DNA of 64,000 bases, from positions 813,501-877,500 of the forward strand of contig NC_068576.1 in the NCBI RefSeq assembly GCF_025698545.1. Direction: 5' to 3'. Source of the DNA: Gossypium raimondii. Taxonomy: Eukaryota; Streptophyta; Magnoliopsida; Malvales; Malvaceae. Each line of letters starts with the position of its first letter. Positions within the stretch are counted from its first letter, which is position 1. The notes below the pieces were generated by a model. The model did not search any database and was not told the DNA's origin. It worked only from the letters and a program-made list of their open reading frames with translations. Of the stretch, positions 12,101 through 20,415 are shown one piece after another. Made by a program: the position numbers and the translations under genes.

Positions 12101-15100
12101 GAATAGTTCATGTTTGCAGCAAAATAATGCATTGAGGTTACTGCCTGATGACTCGAAAACTAATTTAAATATTCCAGTTGGATTCCTCTAGGATGTCTTG
12201 CTATGCTTCTACTTATAAGAAGTCTAGCAGGATACATAATATCATTTCAATCATAAAGAATATTATTATCTCTGAAAAATAGAATTTAATTTAATTTATT
12301 AAAGGTATGGAGTCCGCAAAGAGAATGAGATGATCGTTTTTGTTTTTCCAATTTTATCTCCAAATGGAGCAAATTGGGCCTCATGTTTCCTTGTCTATGG
12401 AAGTTGCAAGGCTAAATGGGAAGAACAAAATGAATGCAGTTATATCATAAATAGCTTTGGGAGGATGCATTAGTGACTGTGCCGTCTTATTTATTTTCTA
12501 TTAAGAGAGTATATTTTACATGATAGATGAGATTTAGAACATCCAATTACTGACACTTCTTATGATTCAAATGGTTGATTTTGTAGGTTGTCATAAAGGA
12601 TTTTGTTTCTCGAGATGTTATATCTCAATTTAAAGCTCATACAAGCCCAATCTCTGCACTAAGTTTTGACCCTAGTGGGACCCTTCTGGTTACTGCATCA
12701 GTATATGGAAATAATATAAACATCTTCAGGATCATGCCATCGTATGTGCGCTCTGGATCCGGTGTGCAAAGTTCTGACTGGAGCTCTTCTCATGTGCATC
12801 TTTACAAGCTACATCGGGGAATGACATCAGCTGTTAGTATAATTTTAGTTTCAAGATATATCTTACTTTTCTACCTTCCCCTTGCAGATTGCATTTTAAT
12901 ATATATTTTTTGTTTTTGTTCCTTTTTTTATGTTATAATTTAACAGATGATTCAAGATATTTGCTTTAGTCACTATAGTCAGTGGGTTGCGATTGTTTCA
13001 TCCAAGGGAACTTGCCATATTTTTGTCTTGTCCCCATTTGGAGGTGATACAGGATTTCAAACGCTTAGTTCTCAGGGTGAAGAACCCTCCCTTTTTCCAG
13101 TTATATCCCTACCATGGTGGTCTACCTCATCTTGTGTCACTAATCAGCAATCTTTCCCACCCCCACTACCTGTTGCCCTTTCTGTTGTCAGCAGGATAAA
13201 ATATAGTAGTTTTGGATGGCTTAATACAGTAAGCAATGCTGCGAATTCTGCGACAGGAAAGGTTTTTGTGCCATCTGGTGCTGTTGCTGCTGCTTTTCAT
13301 AATTCTATATCGCTCGCTCCTCAGCATGTTGTTTCAAGAACTAATTCCTTGGAACATCTCTTAGTTTATACTCCATCAGGTCATGTAGTTCAACATGAGC
13401 TTCTCCCGTCAATTGGGGCAGATTCAGGAGCAAGTAATTTAAGATTCCAGACAGCTTCATATACACACGTACAAGAGGATGACTTGAGGGTGAAGGTTGA
13501 ACCTGTTCAGTGGTGGGATGTATGTAGGAGGTCAGATTGGCCAGAAAGAGAGGAAAGTATTTCTAAGGCTACCCTTGAGAGACAAGATTTAGCTGAAGTT
13601 GTTCAAAGTAAATCAGTTTGTGAGGAATACAGCATTAATTCTCTGGAAATTAATGATAATGCCCGTGGAGAGAAGACTTCAACACCTCTTCCCACAAAGC
13701 CCCATGAGAGCTTCCACTGGTACCTCTCTAATGCAGAGGTGCAAGTAAACTCCTGGAGGTTACCAACATGGCAAAAGTCTAAGGTAGTTCATGTTCTTAA
13801 TTTTCTATTACTCATAATAGGTGCAATAACTTGGTTGATTTAGTTTTTTCATTATTACAGATTTCTTTCTATATGATGGATTCTTCAAGAGCCAATAGTC
13901 ATAATGGTGGTGAGTTTGAAATTGAGGAGGTCCCAGTTCATGAAGTTGAAATCAAAAGCAAGGAATTATTACCTTTTTTTGATCGCTTCCATCGAATCAA
14001 ATCAAGCTGGAATGACAGGTGAGTTCCCTTTCATGCATATTCTTTTTGGCTGCTCTAGCCATATTTTGAACTCTGAATTTAATATTGATATCCATCCTTG
14101 CCTGAAGTTTCTGGTTATTATTGATTCCAATCTAGTGAAATGTTTTATTCTGGCCGATGATTCAAGGAAAATCTCACTGAAATGGGCTGATGTTGCTGAA
14201 TTTATCTGGAAGTTTCTCATACTTAGTTTGCACTAAGAATGTGTTTACATCTAACATCTATTGTCCGTATTAATGCTGATGTTGTTTATAGTGTAGCCTC
14301 AAAGTATAACCAAGGATATAATAAGATTGTCTTTTAGCATTTTGCCACAAATTTAAGTTAGTGTTTCCATGTGTGCCTGAGGTCTTTAAACGTACAGCAG
14401 AGTTCTGTAATTATTGTTTGGTCTTGATTTTTACTATTTCCTCCAGTATACAGAAGATGCAAGATAATATGACCTCTTTCACCCTCAGTTATAATGTGCT
14501 CGCATACGATACTCAGGAGGGAAAGAGTGTTTGGCTTTGGTTGAAGAAGGGTAGTTTGTTAGATGAATATAGGATGTACTAATATCATGGAATATTTTCT
14601 TGTACAGAGTTTTGGACATAAATATGTATTTGATTGCCAAAAAAAGGATTTCTGGTTAAATTTTCCTTCATTTTTAAGGATTGACGTTCCATACTTCTGG
14701 GAATTCAATGCTTCCCACAAGCTTTAGATGCAGCAAGTCCATGCAACGCAAATGTGTGTTCATGTGCATGTTTGTTGACTATGGTTTGTGTTTAAAATCT
14801 ATAAAGTAGCTATCTTGGTTGTTCCATATAGGTGTTTTTCCGTTGGGAAATATCCTCTGTCCTTGTCTCCTGATCTTCATCAAGGTGAATATAAAGCCTC
14901 GCAAGAGATTATTATTTGTCATTCAAAACCAGCGTCACTTAGCTCCACTGAAAGTTCTGAAGGAGGTAAGCCTATGTGATTGCTCGAGAGAAATTTTGGT
15001 TTTGCTATTGAAATGTCCTTGCCTCTAAAATTGCATTCATTTGATGATTGCAATTCCTGTCAGGTTCATCAAGGAGACTGGATAATATACTTGATTTCGA

Positions 15101-15778
15101 TCAGATTAACAGCGAAAAGCCTTATCCATCCATCTACCAGGGTCTGAATGAAACTTGCCATGGAAAAATGGGGAATGGCTTCATTGAGCCATTGGTGTTG
15201 AATCAGGAGTCTTTGACTGTCAAATCTTCTCCATTTCAGCACTCAGAGAATATATATAATGATACCGGTCACTCTGAGAGAAGTGATTTTTCCTCTCTGG
15301 AGAGGGAGTTGCCTCCATCAAGAAGTAAGGCTGAAGGAATACCTTCTTTCAATGCTGTAGGGATCGGTGCTGCCTCAATGTTGCATGTAGACCACTATGA
15401 TGCACCTAAAAACATTCTGGCAGATGAATCATCACTTTCTGCACAACAGATTGCGGTTGATTTTGTGCACTTCCGGGAAGGGCACTATGAAATCATACAG
15501 CAGAATGGAAGTGGCAAGTTGTCTGTACATGCAAATGATGATGTCGACAGCATCAGCAGCAACCACTGTGGAAAGGAAAAACTGGAAGAAGATGGGGAAA
15601 ATGATGAAATGCTAGGTGGCATATTTCTGTTCTCTGAAGAAGGTAGAAAACTTCAAGTAATGGGGCAGCATTTCCTCAAACACCATTTGCTTTCCTCGTT
15701 AATAATGTTGTTTATCCACCTTTGTCTAAAATTAAATTGACTTGTCCTTTCACGGTCGGGATTCTTTTAACAGGTTGA
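9195..15778 (+). CDS. ATG18g: autophagy-related protein ATG18g-like (WD40 + BCAS3 domain)
   Basis: Nine exons close in phase: 9195-9368, 10664-11128, 11534-11971, 12587-12832, 12947-13783, 13861-14018, 14832-14965, 15064-15642 and 15774-15778 (1011 aa). Landmarks are the N-terminal MRKGKGRNNGLLPNSLRIIS, VTWAGFDRLELG, LLLGYQNGFQVLDVEDAS, the blade RFRSSVCMIRCSSRIVAVG, AHTSPISALSFDPSGTLLVTAS, and the later KVEPVQWWDVCRRSDW. This matches plant ATG18f/g/h, the BCAS3-domain PROPPIN relatives of about 900-1000 aa that bind phosphoinositides during autophagosome formation. The order of conserved blocks is closest to Arabidopsis ATG18G. Intron 1 is about 1.3 kb. The last coding exon supplies only GT TGA, ending the protein ..FSEEG. 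The exon 4 acceptor was fixed by reading frame. Confidence 0.92.
10117..10180. repeat. perfect 32-bp tandem duplication in ATG18g intron 1
   Basis: The unit beginning ATCTTTGATATCCTTTAAAG and ending TTGATTATTT occurs twice head to tail (10117-10148 and 10149-10180) with no mismatch, indicating a recent slip duplication. It lies well inside intron 1, away from both splice sites. Confidence 0.85.
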
Positions 15779-16405
15779 ACCGGATTCATCAGTCACGGTA
15801 TTGGTTTGACCACTGTGGAAAGCTTAGCAAAGGTATGTTTTTGGATTCAAAATGCATTGCACCCTGTAAATAAAGGGTGGGGGAGGGCAATGGTGGTTGT
15901 GTTGTATACTTAAAGTGTAGCAAGAACGACGCTTCATCGTTCCCTTCCTCTCTTTTGTACATGTTATTCAGCTGGCAATACGTAAAAATGGATGAGAGTA
16001 TTGAGCTTAGGAGAAGGGGGTAAAACTCATTCTGGTACTTAGATTTGGGTTGAAGTTCCTTTGTGTTGATGATATTGGATTTGTTTGTATGTACAGAAAA
16101 CTGTGTGAAGTTGTTGGTCTCAATCTGTATTAACAATATTGTTTGTCTGGTGATGAAAATGAAAAAAAAGAAGAAAAAGCAAATGAAATGACTGTAAGGT
16201 ATCCATAAATTCTTCACTCTGTCATTCTCTGGAGATGCTTTTGTTTTTTGTTTATATATTTTTTATACATTAGTAGAGAAATGATTAAAATTTCAACAAT
16301 AATATATATATATATATTTATCTTTTTATGTTTTTATATAAATTTTTTTAAAAGAATTTAAACACGAAAAAATTTAGAAAAGTAGTTTCGATTTTCAAAG
16401 TTTTA
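15779..16405. other. 3' UTR and 3' flank of the ATG18g-like gene
   Basis: The sequence stays moderately GC-rich to about 16230, compatible with a 3' UTR of roughly 450 nt, then becomes AT-rich with an (AT)n run near 16303-16318. The minus-strand ORF at 15789-16217 is low-complexity antisense and is not called. Confidence 0.5.
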
Positions 16406-16550
16406 GGGTGGATTTGGATGGGCGATTGGGTGTGGTGTGTTTAGTTTATTTTTTGTCTCAAGCTACAGTATCGCTACAATATTTAATCTCATCGTCATTA
16501 CTGTTTTTACATTAACCGCAAGTAAACGTACTGCCTATCTAAACTCACCA
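16406..16550. mobile_element. Tourist-like MITE, copy 2
   Basis: 145 bp, starting GGGTGGATTTGGATGGGCG and ending with the related inverted sequence ..CTAAACTCACCA. It is flanked by TTA on both sides (16403-16405 and 16551-16553), a clean 3-bp target duplication typical of PIF/Harbinger elements. The interior GCTACAGTATCGCTACAATA is shared with copies 1 and 3. Confidence 0.75.
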
Positions 16551-16553
16551 TTA

Positions 16554-16912
16554 ATCTTGTTTATTTGCTTTCCACCTAAATTTTATAAATATATTCGTAC
16601 ATATATCTTTTTCACGCTGAACAAAAAAAAAAGGTGAAAAAGAAAATCATATTCGATCTGAATTAATTTCTTTGACAGATAGGAATTAGGGTCATCTTCA
16701 TTCAACTTAGCTAACCGCTGCTTAAGCATTGTAGTACGATGAGACCTACAAGCTCTAATGCCCTTACTCTAGTTACCCAAATCAACATCCGTTTGTTTCA
16801 ATTTGGCAACCACGTTACTAGCTGAATTAGCCCAACTATCTTTTACAACACTTTCACAAGAACCCAATCAGTTTTGAAACGGAACCTCCAAGAGCGCCCT
16901 ATATAAGGCATG
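16554..16912 (-). other. degraded coding-like remnant, distal half
   Basis: Read on the minus strand this stretch has codon-like composition and short recognisable-looking peptide blocks, for example SWANSASNVVAKLKQTDVDL and LKQRLAKLNEDDP. They are interrupted by stops and frame changes. It would be continuous with 18866-19183 if the retrotransposon at 16913-18860 were removed. I do not recognise the gene. Confidence 0.35.
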
Positions 16913-17167
16913 TGTTACGGAACAAAATTAAGAGTAAAGGAAGAAAAAAAAAGAATTTGAAGAAAAGAGGAGAATTTAGGAGAATTCAGAGATTTGAGAA
17001 ATTTTCATGTATATTCAACATAACCGTGTAAACATGCAATGCATTCAATATAAAGAAAAACAAACAAATAGAATGACGTGGACCATTCTATTAAAAACAA
17101 AACGCCAAAACGCCCCGTTTCACTTAATCTTCGCAAATGTCTCCTGCTAACTTTTCTGCTCATAACA
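16913..17167 (-). repeat. 3' LTR (left on + strand), 255 bp
   Basis: It begins TGTTACGGAACAAAATTAAG and ends CTGCTCATAACA on the plus strand. It is longer than its partner mainly because of a small insertion with a second GGAGAATT near 16978. Only a handful of substitutions separate the two LTRs by eye. Confidence 0.9.
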
Positions 17168-17224
17168 ATATTCCTTTCCCAGAAAACAGCCTTGTCCTCA
17201 AGGCTGAAAATGAGGAAATTTGAC

Positions 17225-17960
17225 TTGGAATGTATGTTTCTGCCATGGTAGCCAGCCTCGATGTAAAAAATATGAACGTTTAAGCAAGAGACTCAAGATC
17301 ATCTCTTCTGCTAGTAGTTCTTCCCAAATGTGCATGGACACTTGCATATCGAACAGTTCCTCTAAATATATCAGGTCGTTGATCATAATCAACATGCAGT
17401 CCACTGCTGCTATCTTTCCATTTATTGCTAATCCAAGGTCAACAAGAAACAACTTCTTCTCTTATGGCGTGGATGGTTGACCAAGTAAAAAGTTCTCAGG
17501 TTTAACATCCCCATGCACATAACCTTTGGAGTACATCTTCTCTAGTATAGATAGGGACTCAGCTATACAAGCTACCATTTCTGCAGACATCGTTTGCCCT
17601 GAAGAATTCCAAGCATCCCATAAACTGGGCCCTAATATGTCCATAACCATCACATAATAGTCTCATTGCTTTCCTTTGTAGTGCACTTTTGGAACTCCGT
17701 GACTACCACCTAGAGCATTGTAAACTTGCCATTCGTAAGGAGGACCATAACTACAACCTTTGATGTTTCTATGCTCAAATTTCAAAGCTACCTCCATGGC
17801 TGTAGAACCAGTTGCACGTTCATTTCCACCACTAACACGTCTTCCAACAAACACCTGACCAAGTCCACCTTTACCAAGCTTTCTTTCTATCCTGTACATA
17901 GGAGATCCCCCAACTTGGACCCTCTCCGGAAAAGGTGCAGTATTTCCCAACGGGGCACCG
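17225..17960 (-). pseudogene. captured MUT9-like (casein kinase 1-type) kinase fragment, intronless
   Basis: Minus-strand translation gives, in order, [94 protein letters not shown] and LHRGWLPWQ. These are the kinase-domain blocks of plant MUT9-like kinases (MLK, CK1 family, nuclear histone kinases). The glycine loop reads GKGGLG where GKGGFG is expected. Two in-frame stops (just after HYKGKQ near 17662 and after QPSTP near 17461) and a frameshift after DLGLA break it. The fragment stops after the LPWQ block and lacks the rest of the C-terminus. The blocks run together without introns, which indicates capture of a spliced mRNA. It is almost certainly non-functional as a kinase. Confidence 0.85.
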
Positions 17961-18586
17961 AATGTTGCGCCCTTCTGGTACATGAACTGCCCTGTATCCA
18001 AACACCCCGTTCCACTTGAAACTATCGCTATTGCACCAATGCTCGTGTTCAAGGCGCGTGCGCCCTTCTGGTATATGAACTGCCCTTCCAGGTTCAGCAT
18101 TACCAGTCGGATCTTGTTAGCATCTGGAGTACCATCGGCCTCAAAGAACTGTTCCAATTTGGTCCACCATCCCTTGAAATCAGTGCCATCAAACCTGGGC
18201 CATTCCAGCCTGTTACCTTTCCCCGAAGCTCCCAAAGCAAGTGGTTGCCCTCTCAAATGCACACTACCTCCTGCAGCAACGGACGGATCCGTCTGCATCT
18301 GATGTGGATCAGAATATTTTGGTAGGAACCCAGGAGGAGCCCCTAGGACTCTTTTTCCCTTATCAACAGCAGCAGCTGCAGGATTTCCCGACGAGCTTGT
18401 CACCGGAGGTCCAAAATACTGGCCCATCCACGCCTGCAAGTCTCCTCGAAGCTCAACTTTGAACTCTTGAAGTCGAGTTTCCATTTTGGTCTCCTGATGC
18501 GCGATTTTCTCTCGGATTTTTGAAATTTCCTGCTGTATACTGCCCACTTCTTTCTGCCACCACGTCAAGACACCATCGCCGGCCAT
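17663..18586 (-). CDS. gag-kinase chimeric ORF of the retrotransposon (307 aa)
   Basis: The ORF starts at 18586 shortly after the primer-binding site. Residues 1 to about 167 are a Ty3-type gag N-terminus with an acidic/basic coiled segment ([20 protein letters not shown]), a Pro/Gly linker, and the gag core [31 protein letters not shown]. The reading frame then runs through a linker with two copies of GQF(I/M)YQKGA and into the captured kinase sequence until a stop near 17663. A fused gag-kinase protein of 307 aa could therefore be translated if the element is transcribed. There is no zinc knuckle or protease. Expression is unproven. Confidence 0.7.
   Translation of the reverse strand: MAGDGVLTWWQKEVGSIQQEISKIREKIAHQETKMETRLQEFKVELRGDLQAWMGQYFGPPVTSSSGNPAAAAVDKGKRVLGAPPGFLPKYSDPHQMQTDPSVAAGGSVHLRGQPLALGASGKGNRLEWPRFDGTDFKGWWTKLEQFFEADGTPDANKIRLVMLNLEGQFIYQKGARALNTSIGAIAIVSSGTGCLDTGQFMYQKGATFGAPLGNTAPFPERVQVGGSPMYRIERKLGKGGLGQVFVGRRVSGGNERATGSTAMEVALKFEHRNIKGCSYGPPYEWQVYNALGGSHGVPKVHYKGKQ
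17966..18086 (-). repeat. 26-bp direct repeat at the gag-kinase junction
   Basis: GCGCCCTTCTGGTA(C/T)ATGAACTGCCC occurs at about 17967-17992 and 18060-18085, differing at one base, with about 67 bp between. It encodes the duplicated GQF(M/I)YQKGA peptide. Short repeats at a chimeric joint are what template switching during reverse transcription would leave. Confidence 0.8.
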
Positions 18587-18604
18587 TTAAAAGGGATCGA
18601 GAAA

Positions 18605-18615
18605 GCTCTGATACC
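18605..18615 (-). other. primer-binding site (initiator-Met tRNA type)
   Basis: The complement reads GGTATCAGAGC directly inside the 5' LTR. The usual plant sequence is TGGTATCAGAGC, the complement of the 3' end of initiator tRNA-Met, so the site matches over 11 bases with the outer T changed. It fixes the element's orientation as minus. Confidence 0.8.
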
Positions 18616-18617
18616 TT

Positions 18618-18860
18618 TGTTACGGAACAAAATTAAGAGTAAAGGAAGAAAAAAAGAATTTGAAGAAGAGAGGAGAATTCAGAGATTTGAGAAATTTTCA
18701 TGTATATTCAACATAACCGTATAAACATGCAATGCATTCAATATAAAGAAAAACAAACAAATAGAATGACGTGGACCATTCTGTTAAAAACAAAACGCCA
18801 AAACGCCCCGTTTCACTTAATCTTCGCAAATGTCTCCTACTAACTTTTCTGCTCATAACA
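18618..18860 (-). repeat. 5' LTR (right on + strand), 243 bp
   Basis: TGTTACGG..CATAACA, nearly identical to the partner LTR at 16913-17167. It abuts the primer-binding site on the inside and the GCATG target duplication on the outside. Confidence 0.9.
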
Positions 18861-18865
18861 GCATG

Positions 18866-19188
18866 TGGGTTGTATCTAACAATATCAATGGCAGTAATCA
18901 GAAAAAACTGTGCGGAAGGTGTTGCAAAGAATAATTAGGAAACTCATCCTTCTATTCAGCATTAGCAAGCCCACTATCAAGCCTTTCTCGGATATTATTA
19001 TTCGACAATCTGCCTCATTCCCATGTGAACCAGCTTCCAGAGTATGCAATATCCACCAACCCACAGTCATCCCAATACTTGTCTGAATGCCGTCATTTGG
19101 TTCTCGTCCCGTAACCGACCAACCAGCGGTTGCAGGGTTGAGAAAGGGTGCGGAGAAGGTTCCAAGAGTCGGAACGAACGCGATTATC
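18866..19188 (-). other. degraded coding-like remnant, proximal half
   Basis: The minus strand has an open frame reading IIAFVPTLGTFSAPFLNPA..WILHTLEAGSHGNEADCRIII. It seems to belong with 16554-16912 once the LTR element is removed. Just beyond its right edge (after removal of the solo LTR at 19189-20154) a TTATAG-type acceptor precedes it, so this may be an exon of a decayed gene. I cannot name the family. The apparent Met start of the open frame at 19253 lies inside the solo LTR and is not real. Confidence 0.35.
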
Positions 19189-20154
19189 TGATACGAGTCA
19201 CAAAGGCAAGGCCCAATAAGAAGATTCCAAGCCCAATCAAGAAATCCACCCATACTTAGTTGAAAATCAGGTCAAATTGTCAAAGTGGCCCAAGTTGTAA
19301 AGTTTTATTTTTATTTATTTATTTATTTATTTTTACTAAGTTTAATTTTTATGTAAATATTCAGTCCCAGAGTCCCAAATAAAGACCCTTGGCTGAATTT
19401 TCATATTAAAATAATTAGGAGTTTTTTTTATTTTAGTTTTCTAATTAGATTAAGACTAGTTATAAGGCCTATTTAAAAGCATGGCTAGCCACCTTGTAAA
19501 CAACTTCTCAATTATATCAAAAATATCAGATTTGTTTAAGTGCAGAATTCTCTTTGAGTTTTTCTCCAAGAATTCTCTCTTGAGTTTTCTTTAGAAGTTG
19601 TTTTAACAATCTTTTGATTGTGGGAGCCATCTTCAGCCTTCTTCTTGCCATTGATATTCTTTGGAGGGAGATTAGAGCCGTTTGAAGGGAGTTGTGAGAT
19701 CTTTCGGGATTTCAAGGCTTCTTAGGACTTATCTTTTAATTTCTTCATCAATTCTTTCTTTATTTCGCTTGTCTTTGAATCTTTATCTAATTTATTTTCT
19801 GTTCTTATTGTGTTTTCACCTTTTTCTATCTTAAGGAATCAACCCAAAATCCCCAATTTCTAGGGTTCTTCCATACTCTTTTGGGTGAAATTAGATTGTC
19901 GAAATTTGGGAAAACTATCTTGGTGTTCAATTGGCGTAATCGAATCTCCTTTAGGTTTCAAGAACCCTTATTAACACTTATTTCTATTCTCAATTTGATT
20001 CTTTCTTGTTTTGGGGATTTTATTTCAGATCTGGAAATTCAAAATTCTAATCTTTTAATTTTCTGTTTCGTTTGAGATCGATTGTTTAGGGTTTTCGTAG
20101 GAGTTTCCCGTGACTTGGCAACTCGATCTTGGTCTGCGCGCAACCCCCGTATCA
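19189..20154. mobile_element. solo LTR (966 bp) of a Ty3-type element
   Basis: It begins TGATACG and ends CGTATCA, perfect 7-bp terminal inverted repeats of TG..CA type, and is flanked on both sides by TTATC (19184-19188 and 20155-20159). A TATTTAAAAG promoter-like motif near 19472 and a long transcribed-looking pyrimidine-rich stretch fit an LTR. No internal region or second LTR follows, so it is a solo LTR left by recombination. The end CGCGCAACCCCCGTATCA is typical of the family as I recall it. Confidence 0.88.
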
Positions 20155-20415
20155 TTATCTGTCTATAATTTTTTATAACTGAGAGAAGTATTGAAATGGT
20201 TATGCATAAGGTTGTAACAAATAGATAATTTTTTATTTGAGTTTTGTGTTTTCATACAGTGGTATTTGTAAACACTATATAGGTGATAAGATGGAACCAC
20301 ATCCAATATTAAATTATATTTTGTTCAAATCGTAACATCTCACGCCATATTCAGTCACCGAATTCGAATATGTGATGCAACTCGGGTTAGTTTACTTCTT
20401 TAATCATATCGTTTA

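Larger units (their letters stand above)
16913..18860 (-). mobile_element. small Ty3-type LTR retrotransposon with captured kinase cDNA
   Basis: Two near-identical LTRs bound a 1948-bp element. The termini are TGTTACGG..CATAACA, and GCATG flanks both sides (16908-16912 and 18861-18865), a perfect 5-bp target duplication. The element reads on the minus strand: 5' LTR at right, then a primer-binding site matching initiator-Met tRNA (GGTATCAGAGC, complement of 18605-18615), a gag-like ORF, a kinase-derived block, a short residue of a pol-like tail and a purine tract (GGGAAAGGAATA) next to the 3' LTR. There is no protease, reverse transcriptase or integrase, so it must move with help from another element. 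The few LTR differences suggest recent insertion. Confidence 0.9.

Noticed and set aside
15789..16217. 142-codon minus-strand ORF beyond ATG18g
   Set aside because: Low-complexity hydrophobic sequence antisense to the likely 3' UTR, with no family signal.
18885..19253. Minus-strand ORF of 122 codons as a gene
   Set aside because: Its start and first ~22 codons are inside the solo LTR at 19189-20154; the remainder is a decayed fragment.
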